Below, in pieces: positions 44,344-55,800 of a stretch of 64,000 nt of DNA. Position 1 is the stretch's first letter. The number at the start of each line of letters is the position of its first letter. Under the pieces are notes generated by a model. That model was not told the DNA's origin and did not search any database. It saw nothing but the letters and a program-made list of their open reading frames with translations. The translations under genes were made by a program, and so were the position numbers. This DNA comes from Asterias rubens (taxonomy: Eukaryota > Echinodermata > Asteroidea > Forcipulatida > Asteriidae), in the NCBI RefSeq assembly GCF_902459465.1, contig NC_047072.1, positions 16,845,776 to 16,909,775 of the forward strand. Reading direction: 5' to 3'.

Positions 44344-44703
44344 TTAAAGGCAGTGGACACTATTGGTAATTACTCAAAAAAATTATTAGTATAAAACCTT
44401 ACTTGGTAACGAGTAATGGGGAGAGGTTAGTAGTACAAAACATTGTGAGAAACGGCTCCCACTGAAGTGACGTAGTTTTCGAGAAAGAAGTAATTTTCCA
44501 CGAATTTGATTTCGAGACCTCAAGTTTAGAATTGGAGGTCTCGAAATCAAGCATCTGAAAGCACACAACTTCGTGTGACAAGGATGTTTTTGCTTTCATT
44601 ATTATCTCGCAACTTCGACGACCGATTGAGCTCAAATTTTCGCTGATGATTTTATGCTAATAATTATTTTGAGTAATATTACCAATAGTATCCACTGCCT
44701 TTA
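44344..44703 (+). repeat. Family-1 TIR element
   Basis: Starts TTAAAGGCAGTGGACACTAT and ends AATAGTATCCACTGCCTTTA, with an internal deletion near 44650 that removes the GAGATACACCAAGTGAGAAG block. Confidence 0.88.
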
Positions 44704-45948
44704 ATCACACTTTTGTCAGTGGAAATGTCAATCAGAAATAAAATGAAATAGAAATGTAGTTTTGTTTTTGTGAGGAAATGAATTTTACATTAATGTGGTA
44801 ATAATATACGAGTTTAGGGGAAGATAGGGCCTATATTATTATGTTAAGATTTATTTGAAATATTCGGACATAAATTACATACATGTACTTACATTTAAAA
44901 TTGGCCCAATAAAGAAGTTTTATAACTGTCATAAAATACAATAGATCCCGAAATAGTTTACACTTTATGTTAAAGGAACACGTTGCTTGGATCGGACGAG
45001 TTGGTCTATAAAAAGCATTTTTAACCGTTTGTTATAATGATGCATACGGTTGGAAAGATGTTTTAAAAGTAGAATACAATGATCCACACAAATTTGTCTC
45101 GAAATTGCGTGGTTGTCCTCGCCAATTCAAGGCAACGTGTTCCTTTAAAAGCACTGGTCGCGAAATGATCGAAAGGAATAGTTGGTAGTTGGTCATTACA
45201 CTATTGGTAATTACTCAAAATAGTTGTTGACAATAAAAATTACTTGCAAACGAGCAATGGAGAGCTGTTGAAAGTTGTTGTTTTGCATCTGAAAGCACGC
45301 ACAGTTTTTCAACAGTGATGTTTGTTCTTTCAATGATTATTTGGATACACTAAGTAAGAATACTGGTCTTCGACAAAATTTACCAAACGTGTGCAATGAT
45401 AATAATAAGGCATTTTCAAAACAACGGCTTGGGGCTTGGGCACCAAGCCATAAGACTTTTCCTCTTGCCTGTTTGAAGCTTCATATCAAGAGCGCACGTT
45501 TTACATAATATCTGATGGAGCAATATTATAAGTTGGAGCACAAGACGAAGGCCCAGATACGCTACCCTACATTATTAAATACCAGTCAAAAAAAGAAAAA
45601 AAAAAAAAAAACATTGTAGTTCAATTTCTTTTTCAATTTCAATTTCTTTAAAAAATGTTTGTGAACTAATTTTTCTGAAAACTTTCCGTATCCTGCCACC
45701 ATTTACAAAAAGGAATTTTCATTTCATTATTTCATAACGAATAAAATAGTGGTGGGATACGAAAACTGTTCACATTGTTCAGTCTGTTTTCCAGCCTCAG
45801 TTTTAAAGTGATCCCTTCAGCAAAATAGTTGTGATTACCAGAAACGTAGCAGAAACGACAAGGTTTACCCGGAGCCTTGGCTCGCTACACGGCAGGAGCG
45901 AATAAGAGGTAACACATAGTAGCCAAGATCACGGTCATCCGTGGCTAA
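44704..45948. other. Intergenic region 3' of the GT31 gene
   Basis: Contains a truncated family-2 copy (44970-45148: GTTAAAGGAACACGTTGC to GGCAACGTGTTCCTTTAA with a deleted centre), a decayed family-1 remnant (45190-45400), an A run at 45590-45612 and the small palindrome at 45688-45775. The GT31 3' UTR must lie at its right end. Confidence 0.5.
45688..45775. repeat. Small palindromic element
   Basis: TTTCCGTATCCTGCCACCAT at the left is mirrored by TAGTGGTGGGATACGAAAAC at the right; the middle has TTTACAAAAAGGAATTTTCA. The same middle and end motif occur at 58868-58956. Confidence 0.7.
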
Positions 45949-47235
45949 TCAGTCTTTCGTCTCTTGTGTCTCTTTCTCTGTCTCAATTTTCTCATTTTCT
46001 TTCTTGCCACTGTCTTCTTCCTTCTCATTCCGCTTATGGTCCTTGTCCTTTTTAAGCTCAGATCCAACAATCGTTTCCCACAAAGCCAAGTACTGCTTGT
46101 TGATCGATTTGGCATGGGACGCCCCCACAGCAATCCCTCGTTTCAACCCAATCTCAACCGAAGTATACTGTTGGTACAAACCTGAGAAGTTTGCAGAGAA
46201 ATCCATGGCGGCCATAACCATTCCCATATAAACGTCATCCAGCTTGAAAAATGGCACCCTGAACGATGTTTCATACAGTCGCATTGCTACATCAGTCGAC
46301 ATGACATAACAGCCCCCGTTTAAGAAAGGTGGGAACATTTTCTTAGGGTATAGCGACTTCGGGATGAACCACTTTGAGGACCTACCCCGAATCGGGGGGA
46401 CATTTTCCCTCCAATTCCCCTCGGAGAATAGTTTCCTTGGAGATGTCTCTAACCTCAAGATTAGATTCCGGGGGTTTAATATCATATCAGCGTCTATACT
46501 CACAGCGTAACTTGCTGCCGGGCAGAAGGTTGACATCCACCTCCATCCCATTAGAGTCTTGTATGTCAAGTTGAAGTACGAGTCCATAAAGTCCTCCTGT
46601 ATTATATCATGATATTTCTCATCTTCAGCTTTTAAAAGTTTGTCCTTTGGATGTTCATTCGTCTTACCCGTTAAGAACATTGTTCGAATCTTTCGACCGA
46701 GCACCACCTGAACACCGCCCCAGGTTCGTCGAATTTGTTCCCGGTCGAAAGTCTCCCCTACCCGGCACTTCACCAACACCGCTAAGAACACATCAGTGTT
46801 CTCCCCGGAGCAAGCGTCTTCATTTGCGATTATGAATCGGAAAGGATGAGGGTTTATAACTTTCGGACTCGAAACAATTGGAGTTGTGTTTATCTTTACG
46901 ATAGTGGCGTTATCGGCGACAGCACGTAGCGTTGTGGTAGCATGTAATGGAGACCTTGAAGTAGTATTAACTCCTACTAGTATTCCCATAGTATTTCTTC
47001 TGCTATTCCTCATCTCATATGAAGATCTGGTAGCAACAACAACGTTTGGGTACAGCGTCACTAATGATAAGATTGCAACAAAAAGTCCGTAAATAATGAG
47101 AAGGGAATAGCACCTTGTCAGTCTTTGCTTTGAAGCTTTGAAGAGATAGCCGGTTTTCGGGGTAGTGGTCCCATGCTTACGCCAAGAGGACTGGATTCCC
47201 CGTGAGGGTCTCCCTGCTAGCAGCCTGGACTCCAT
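45949..47235 (-). CDS. Beta-1,3-galactosyltransferase-like, family GT31
   Basis: One exon, 428 codons, start in an ideal context (ACCATGG). A type II Golgi protein by architecture: short basic cytoplasmic tail, membrane anchor about residues 43-64, a stem with several N-glycosylation sequons (NTT, NAT), then the catalytic domain from about 145. GT31 signatures: REQIRRTWG (165-173), FLTGKT (187-192), FMDSYFNLTYKTLMGWRW (216-233), FPPFLNGGCYVMS (301-313) and DDVYMG (333-338). The metal-binding D-x-D is SIDADMILN (D248, D250); most beta3GalTs have DDD. Such enzymes transfer galactose (or GlcNAc) from UDP-sugar in beta-1,3 linkage to glycan acceptors. The last ~38 residues are an unusual Lys/Glu/Asp tail. 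Lack of introns is common for B3GALT1/2/5-type genes. Exact donor and acceptor cannot be told from sequence, so no symbol is given. Confidence 0.93.
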   Translation of the reverse strand: MESRLLAGRPSRGIQSSWRKHGTTTPKTGYLFKASKQRLTRCYSLLIIYGLFVAILSLVTLYPNVVVATRSSYEMRNSRRNTMGILVGVNTTSRSPLHATTTLRAVADNATIVKINTTPIVSSPKVINPHPFRFIIANEDACSGENTDVFLAVLVKCRVGETFDREQIRRTWGGVQVVLGRKIRTMFLTGKTNEHPKDKLLKAEDEKYHDIIQEDFMDSYFNLTYKTLMGWRWMSTFCPAASYAVSIDADMILNPRNLILRLETSPRKLFSEGNWRENVPPIRGRSSKWFIPKSLYPKKMFPPFLNGGCYVMSTDVAMRLYETSFRVPFFKLDDVYMGMVMAAMDFSANFSGLYQQYTSVEIGLKRGIAVGASHAKSINKQYLALWETIVGSELKKDKDHKRNEKEEDSGKKENEKIETEKETQETKD

Positions 47236-47859
47236 GGTTCTTCTTTATACAAGGCGGCCACACACGTATCCTGTCCTACTCGCAATGGTGGGAAAGTAAC
47301 ATCAAAGTGCTTCTGGTAGCACAAACGATATGGTTCAGTAATCAACGACAGCTTCTTATTCTTCTCAAGGAATTAAGATCTCCAAAGGGTACAACACCGG
47401 CAGATAACCAAGGACCAATGCGATTGTGGGCTAGGTGACAGACCACTATTACGTGTCATTGTTCTCTTCCAATGTAATAGGGAGTTTACGTTTTGGACGA
47501 AGGATGTTTCTGTGAGTGTGAATGTCTGTAATGATAGACATTTGGCGCCATCTGCACGTGCGTCGGCTTTAAGAGGACGGTCGTCCCCCAAGCTACGACA
47601 ACGTCGTCGCATCGCAGAACAAATCCGTCGTCGAAAACGAAATGTATTTTCGTTGGGTAAAGCACGAGCGCGTTATTTGAATATGCATGAGAAAGCAGCT
47701 CTGAGCAGCAGCAGAGCGTGTAGACAGCCCGTTATATCAATTTACTGTCCACGTTGTAGAAGATCGGTGTTCACCGAACGTAATGTCATATACAAAAATG
47801 TATTCTCTTTCAGGTTTAATAAGAATGAGGAAAGTGGCATTGAAAACAATTTATAGCGG
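47236..47859. promoter_or_regulatory. CpG-containing upstream region of the GT31 gene
   Basis: The interval between the GT31 start and a family-1 element. 47540-47720 is rich in CpG (GTCGTCGCATCGCAGAAC, CGAAAACGAAATG) and contains ATATGCAT. The Arg-rich open frame crossing it on the plus strand (47512-47856) is probably a by-product of composition. Promoter by position only. Confidence 0.35.
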
Positions 47860-48242
47860 TTAAAGACACTGGACACTATTGGTAATTGTCAAAGACCAGT
47901 CTTCCCACTTAGTATATTTTAACATATGCATAAAATAACAAACCTGTGACAATTTGAGCTCCATCGGTCGTCGAAGTTGCGAGATAATAATGAAAGAAAA
48001 AACACCTGTGTCACGAAGTTGTGTGCGTTTATATGGTTGATTTCGAGACCTCAAGTTCTAAACTTGAGGTCTCGAAATCAAGTTCGTGGAAAATTACTTC
48101 TTTCTCGAAAACTATGGCACTTCAGAGGGAGCCGTTTCACACAATGTTTTATACCATCAACCTCTCCCCATTACTCGTCACCAAGAAAGGTTTTATGCCA
48201 ATAATTATTTTGAGTAATTACCAATAGTGTCCACTGCCTTTA
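47860..48242 (-). repeat. Family-1 TIR element
   Basis: Starts TTAAAGACACTGGACACTAT and ends ATAGTGTCCACTGCCTTTAA, with a perfect inner pair TTCTAAACTTGAGG around the centre. Confidence 0.9.
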
Positions 48243-49848
48243 AGCCAACGAATTAGATAATCAAACTCCCCTATTTATCTCGGGATGACGACATGGTAAA
48301 AGAGGATGAGTTTCCGAGATGTAATATAACTCGAAATGTCGTCTTTCCGAGGCGGATGTCACATCTTTGAATTCCGTCTTCCCGAGTTGTTGTATCATTG
48401 CATTCCGTGTTTTCGATAGAGTTTTTTGAAAAACGAGTTTCAGCAATTTTGTATATTCTTTGAATTCTATGTTCGTGTAATTTGTTCCCTTGTTTCTATG
48501 ATAAATCATCTTGTTAACGTAGTTAACTTTAAAAATGTTCACCCAAAAAGTAAAGACAACGCGACCGCCACAAATTAAATACTCGTTCCAGTGTTTAGAC
48601 AAAAATAAAGTTGTTTCGTGTTGTTCTACTTTGATAATCGCTAAAAGACATTTAAAAGCAGCCTGACTTTGAGATAGAAAACCCTTCGCCTATGAAAGAC
48701 CAATTTCTTGTACTTAAGGTGTGCATCCAAACCCAATTCTGATCTTCATTTTTATACCAACTATACAAAACTGATTTTTTTAATTTTTATATTCTGGTTT
48801 ATTTATTTACTGCACTGGCGGCCAAGCAAGCCGAAAAGTCTATTCAAATAGAACTTATTCATATTTAGGTATATTTAATTATATATTACAAAATATACAT
48901 TTTAAATTTGAATCAGACACAAACTTTGACATCCACTTGACTTACCATGTGCTTTATGACACAAGTTATTTTTTATTACCTCCAAGCACCTGGTTCAGGA
49001 ATTATGATTTTTAAAATTGTATCTTAACCTTGTATTCAATCCGGAAGCAGGGTAAAATTGAAATAAAATTTTGGATACAAAATTTAAAAAACAATTTTTT
49101 GTTGCCATTAATTTTAAGAGTGATTACCAATTGTTTACCGTCACCTTTCACAATAGTCTGAAAGCTGACTGGTTATGAAGTTCAAACAAGAACCAATTTT
49201 GTGTGAGAAATATTTCCCTCTGAAATGAAATAATTATTTAAGAAAACAGATCTGAAAGCCTAAAAAGAAAAAATCAAAAACCAACATACAGCCGATTTCG
49301 GTTGTTACAACCAAAACTAAGGAAATGTGTTTGTTCTTTAGAGAACTGTCTTGTTTACACAAGTATTCTTCCAATGAAGAGTAAATTTTCAAATTTTTGG
49401 GAGGCTTCTCAGTTCTGAAAAGAACTATCCTGCTTTCAACTGCTACCTAGGCGGAAGGTAGAAAGTCAGCTTATAGAGGATCGTTATTAACTTTACTATT
49501 ATAATAGTGGCTTCTTTAGCACTTGAATCCGTCACGCGGTGATGCTCATGGCGCTTCAACATTATTGCCCCTGGTGACTGGGCCTCAAATCACTCAGCTC
49601 CCTGGGGAGTAAACAGCCTGCGCTGCCAATTATGTAGTTGCCAAATATGTAGTGCACTAAGCATCAATCAAATATTTAGTGCACTAAGCATCAATGTAGT
49701 GCATCAATCACAAAAAACATCTGTGCCCTTGGCAGGTACCCTTTTACCCCTGGGTGGAGATGCTTATGGTTAAGTGTCCTACTCATCTCAGAAGATGAAT
49801 ACTTTCCAACCTCTTTTGCAAGAAAACAAAAACCTGATTTCAGAGTCA
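48243..49848. other. Intergenic region 3' of MLYCD
   Basis: AT-rich. Holds the inverted partner (49325-49510) of the repeat at 36880-37115 and, near 49540-49800, a fragment of the SINE body seen at 50570-50897 (CCCCTGGTGACTGGGCC, GGCAGGTACCCTTTTACCCC) with short tandem copies of ATTTAGTGCACTAAGCATCA. No exon supported; MLYCD 3' UTR lies at the right end. Confidence 0.45.
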
Positions 49849-52800
49849 TCACAATTGACTTTTCCGATGAACGGATCTTTCCTCCTCCACCAAGTCAAGT
49901 ATTTGTTGAGTTACTGCGATGGTCTGATTCTCAGAATAACTCTGGCTGTTTGACAGAGTGCTCTCTAAGAAGTAACGATAGTTGACCATCAATCCACAAG
50001 ATGATGTCATGCCCCTGGCTGACGTATCGCCCATCCAGTTTAATCTCCACATGACCGCGCCGTTACGAAGATGAAAATTGGCTGGAAAAATAAGGCAAAT
50101 AAAGCGCTGAACTAGAAACATAGAATTTGAACTGAGTAGAAGTTAAGTTATTTTTGTTGCTCATTTGCTTTTTTCTCTGTGTTATGTCTTGCTTATATTT
50201 TTGTTTTGTCTGCCCAGCAGCCGATTTCACAAAACTTTATGCAATTGGGTAAGTCCACTTACGCAACGTTTATGGCGCAAGTTGCTCCATAAACGTTGCG
50301 CAAGTGCTGCACTGTACCATGGCCAACCTATGGCGCATCTATGCTTTTTCTTGCGGACAATCGACTCGGAGAAGAATATTAAAAACTAAAAAAAAACAAA
50401 AAACGAACAATTTCAAAGAGTTGTTCGGGCTGTTGCCCAAACATCTAATTATTTCAGGGAAAACCCACGGAGCCAAGTAGGGAGTGAAAACCCAATCAAT
50501 ATAGTGCTTCCAGCATGATGTTGACAGGTATTTCAGTCCTACAAAATTATACATAATAATCAATCTTCATATAGCGCTTTATCACAGCCCAAAGGGCGTA
50601 TCAAAGTGCTTCAGAAAATATTACCCCTGGTCACTAGGCCATATATATTATTTCATTCCTTTAACCATCTCCGAGTATACAGCCGGTGCTGCAAAATACC
50701 ACGCTCCAACCTATGGATACACATAAACCATCCAGCTCTGCCCCTCACAGGTACCCATTTTACCCCTGGTTGGAGGAGAATAAGCTTATGGTTGTAAGTG
50801 TCTTGCTCAAGTGTCACCACCAGGATTCGAACCCACATCCCAATGACTTAACCACCAGACTTGAGTCTAATGCTCTTATCCGCTCGGCCACGACACCCTA
50901 CATGCATATACAATCAAATAAACTCAAAAGCCAGGTGGTAGCATACTTTGAGAATTGACAAAAATCTGGAGCAATTATGTCCGAACATTATGGGAAAGCT
51001 TCATTAAACTCTGAAAGTATACATCCTTTCCAGTAAGGGAGTGTGTTTACATTTAATTACTGGGTCGTAAAACGAAAAGGATGAGCCGTAACATTGCCTG
51101 GGGCATTCAGCAGCACTACTGGTTTGCGCACGATCAAATTAAGTCCAATGTTTGGAAAAGTAATTACATTACAATACATGGAAAGAACAGGTTTTAAATC
51201 CCAGCTGAAAAAGTCTTTTTAGCCTCTTTATTTTAAGGGTTTGGGTACTTTTTGTAACAAAAAACACAATTTCCACAGATTTACATCTTAAACTTACATC
51301 GTTCGAGGATAATGATAGTAGAAAGCTTCCCTTAAAATATTACTTGCTGAGGTGCAGTAGTTTTTGAGAAATGAGTAAAACAATGTCACAAAATAATTTT
51401 CTTTGTGTAAAACAGCAATTGAGGGAAATGATAACTTACCTACAGAGTCCAGAGCAAATTTCCTGTGTTTTTCTGCATACAGATACCTATAGTGACAAAC
51501 AGTAAAGAGAGTGTTTCATCAAGCATGAAACCATAACGTGTAACTGGGTTCTTTTACGATGTGCCTTACACAACAAGGCTCTACGATGATGCAATATTGG
51601 TTTTAAAAGTGTCTAGCTCAAAAAGGAAAACACATAACTATCAGGACTGGAACTCAAACCTACTATCTGCCGATCATAAACACCAGAGCTTAGGTTCAGT
51701 GTTCTTGACCGCTTGGCCAAGACACGTCATAAACACCAGAGCTTAGGTTCAGTGTTCTTGACCGCTTGGCCAAGACACGTCATAAACACCAGAGCTTAGG
51801 TTCAGTGTTCTTGACCGCTTGGCCAAGACACGTCATAAACACCAGAGCTTAGGTTCAGTGTTCTTGACCGCTTGGCCAAGACACGTCATAAACACCAGAG
51901 CTTAGGTTCAGTGTTCTTGACCGCTTGGCCAAGACACGTCATAAACACCAGAGCTTAGGTTCAGTGTTCTTGACCGCTTGGCCAAGACACGTCATAAACA
52001 CCAGAGCTTAGGTTCAGTGTTCTTGACCGCTTGGCCAAGACACGTCATAAACACCAGAGCTTAGGTTCAGTGTTCTTGACCGCTTGGCCAAGACACGTCA
52101 TAAACACCAGAGCTTAGGTTCAGTGTTCTTGACCGCTTGGCCAAGACACGTCATAAACACCAGAGCTTAGGTTCAGTGTTCTTGACCGCTTGGCCAAGAC
52201 ACGTCACACAAGCATTACAAATTTAGCATAACAAATATTGTTCAGTTTTTGGCAGGGCGGCAGTTATTTTGGAAGGGCAGCCAATTCTTTAAAATTGGGA
52301 GGGTGGCCCGCCCTCCCAACACCCACGTATGGTGAACACTGCATATTTGACCCATTTATGCTTCCTGGGAAAGTTTAAACTAAGAAGAAGAAAAAAACCA
52401 TTGTCATTTAATTACCTTGCACATAGTCTCAGTAATGGCTTCTCTAATATACTGACAAGCTCTTTAGATTGAGTCCACTGATTGGTTGCCAATAATCTCT
52501 CAACTGTTGCCAATTCTGATTGGTCAGTTCTGCCAGAGACACTGTGTACTTTTTGTAGCTCCTCAGAAGTGAAGAGTTGTGTGGTGTTCTCACCTGTGAC
52601 ATACATGTTATGAAACACCTCAAATTAAATGTATTTATTAAATATAAATAATATTAAATGTATTATACAGGATTGGTAAGAGTAAAAACAAGTTGTTGTT
52701 TAATGTTAGTCTGAAAGCTTAGACGAGTCCTGGAAGAGGCCGACCTCGCAGCACCTGGGTGGGCCAACTGGAAGTGGACTTAAGAGTCCGGGGCTGGGCA

Positions 52801-55800
52801 GCTGTGGCAATCCGCAGCAGAACGCATTGGTTGGGTGGCTCTATTTCCCCCATGATGGGTCAAGAGAATGATGATGATGATGAAAGCTTACTGATTATGA
52901 AGTTCATACAACATTTTCTTTCTGTGAAATATTTCCCTCAGAAATTTAGTCATATTTAAGTATAACATCTGAAAATCTAAAAGAAAAACCTAACAGCTGA
53001 TTTTGGTTGTTACAAATAAATTCATCAGGCCTAATAAGCAATCATAAACCCATCTGGACTTCTCAGTACGCAACTTGCATCGTTTTTGCGAATTGAATGC
53101 ACAAACTTGGTAATTTCGAGGCGACTTTAAGAATGTATCTATGAAAAAAGGCATTGTCTGGTGTTTAGAGTTTCAAAAAAAAGGAAAACAGCTCCCTCAC
53201 TTTACACGGAAATGGCCTTATCTCAAGATCTGGAACAATTAACTGACATCCTTTTACCAAAATAGGGCCGCATTGAACAAAAGTTACTTTGTAAATGCTT
53301 GTTTAATTATTGTTTGCTACATATAAGAATCCTGCGATTGGTCAGGTACCTTTCTGAAGCCTTGTGATTTCAGCAAGCAGCCAGCCTGTGAATCCAGGTA
53401 TCGGTGACAGGGTACAGAACGTAGTCAGGTAAGGGAAGTTAGCTTGGAGTGTCCGTACAGCTTGTTTGATGAGGTAGTTACCTAAATCAACACCCCTTAA
53501 TCCTGCAGAATCATCAAGAAAAGAATTAAAGGAACAAGTTGCCTTGGATCGGTCGAGTTAGTCTTTGAAAAGTGGTCTTTGAAAAGCATTCTGTAACCGT
53601 TTGTTATGAAGTGCATATGGGTAGAAAGATGTTGTAAAAGTGTAATACAATGATCTACACAAATATGCCTCGAAATTGCACGGTTTTCTTTTTACCCGTC
53701 GACTAACACGGTCGGCCATTTATGGGAGTAAAGTTTTTGAATCCCATAAATGGCCGATCGCGTTAGTTCGCGACGTAAAAGGAAAACCGTGCAATTTTGA
53801 GTGATACTTGTGTGGATCATTATATTCTACTTTTCAATATTATATTATTATTATTCTTACCCTTTTGTGTTGATGAAATGGAGTAAAAGATTGCTGACTT
53901 GATATGTTCAGGATCCTCTGGCTGTTCTGTTGCCAGTGGGGCATTAGTTGTTTGTTGGCCCTTTCGCTCACCAACTATGGACTGGAAAGAAATAGTGCAA
54001 TAAGCAGAGTTAGAAGAATGCAATTCAAACACAACACAGTACGTGATATGGACCGTGCAATATCAGGACACTCAGAACATGGGTTCGGTTGCCCCTAGTC
54101 ATGGGCCTTGGTGTCCCTTCAAAAGTTTCCCATTGACTCTAAGACCTTCCAATGGAAGTGTCCTTTTCAAAATGGAAATGGCCTTGCCCCGTCAAAGATG
54201 AAATTCCAGGCCTGAAATATGGTTAAATATTCAAACTGTTGTTGCCATGGATCGACCAATCAGAATTAAGGATTCAAGTTTGATTGAATACTATTATTAT
54301 CTTTTGTACCTACTTGTACATTTGAAGGTATATGGTCTGTCAGTGCAGTGTGTAATACCATCACAGGTTCTAAAGGCATACTGCTGTGAGTGTAGACGAA
54401 GCATCGTCGATACGGTCCGACTCGACGCTTAAGATCGGCCCACCCTCTTACAGGATGCACTGCTTCGTACTCACTTATCTGAAAAGAAAACAAATCAGGG
54501 TAGAGTATATTTCACACTGTATCTCTTAGCCCCAGGGAATCATTCCTGTGACCGTTTTCACCAAACGCTAAGATTAATCCTACACGTATCTCGTGTTAGG
54601 ACAAGTAACTCAACCTAATTTAGGATGGGTTCAATGCGTCATAACGTCTAAGAATACGGAACTTAACTCGCTCATGTCTTAAGATTAACTCTCAGTTAGG
54701 AAGAGTTTGGTAAAATCCACGGCTGCGGAGGCCTCGGGACTTGTTTTACCCCACGGTTATCCCGACGCACATTCAAACTGTGTCCCTAATCCACAGGGTT
54801 TCAGTTGCATGTTTCAAGAATACCCCAGGGCTTTACTACTTACCCCCTACTCATAGCAGGGGTTGCTATTCCCTGGGGTATGCCCATTTGCCATGTTTGC
54901 CGGGGGGAAGACCAGGGTGAAAATTGGGCTCAAATTGTCATACAATTAATTTGTAAACAAATAATGAAGAAAAATAAAACAGTTGTTACATAGAATCGTG
55001 TGTTTCAGATTTATTTACACAAAATTTCCACTAACCGGTTTCATCAAGTAAGAAATATTAAAAAGAAGGCACTGAAAACTTTCAGTACAGAAAATATATC
55101 AATATTTATGAGCCATTCATCAGGTGCCTGAAAAAAGAGGCAGAAACATTTAGCAGACCCATAAAGTTAAGCCTGTCTTCCATACAGTTGAGTCTGTACC
55201 TTTTGAAGCATATCACAGGATGACTGCCAGGTTATCATCTGTAGCTGCAATAAACCAGCCGAGAACCAATGGGAAAGCATCTCCTTTAGAGTAGTGTTTA
55301 GCGCCCTCATGTGGTGGTCATTTGCCGGCTTTTGTTGGTGCAGAAGAGTCTATTTGAAAATACATGTAGGTTGAGATATCCATATTGGTGAAGAAGACAG
55401 AAAAGAAATAAAGTTAGAACAATTATTTAAACAAGAAAATACAGCTGATGCAAAACAATGGTTATTTGGCTGACGTTTCGACCCTAGCAGAGTCTTTCTT
55501 AAAGGCTAAATGAAAAAACAACAAAACTACACAAAAATTCCTACAAGAAAACATAAAATCCTGGTATTCATGCTTAGAACCTTTGTTGTCTTTCAACAGG
55601 CGCTGGGTTCTATTACGTGTACTATTAAACACCCCGGAACAGCAGCTTTACGCTCCATCTGAAGGCGCAGCAACAGTTAATAATAATAATAATATCAAAG
55701 TCTTATATAGCGCACATATCTACCAAACAAGTACTCAAGGCGCTGAGTATATATACAAACTTTCAGAAAGATAGGTTATTGCAGTGATGAATTTTGAGAC

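Noticed and set aside
47512-47856. Arg-rich 114-codon open frame upstream of the GT31 gene
   Set aside because: No recognisable domain, composition explained by CpG-rich DNA, and it runs divergent from the promoter region without splice or poly(A) support.
51675-52204. CRISPR-like array of 53 bp direct repeats
   Set aside because: Units are contiguous with no spacers, the host is an animal, and the unit derives from a SINE head.
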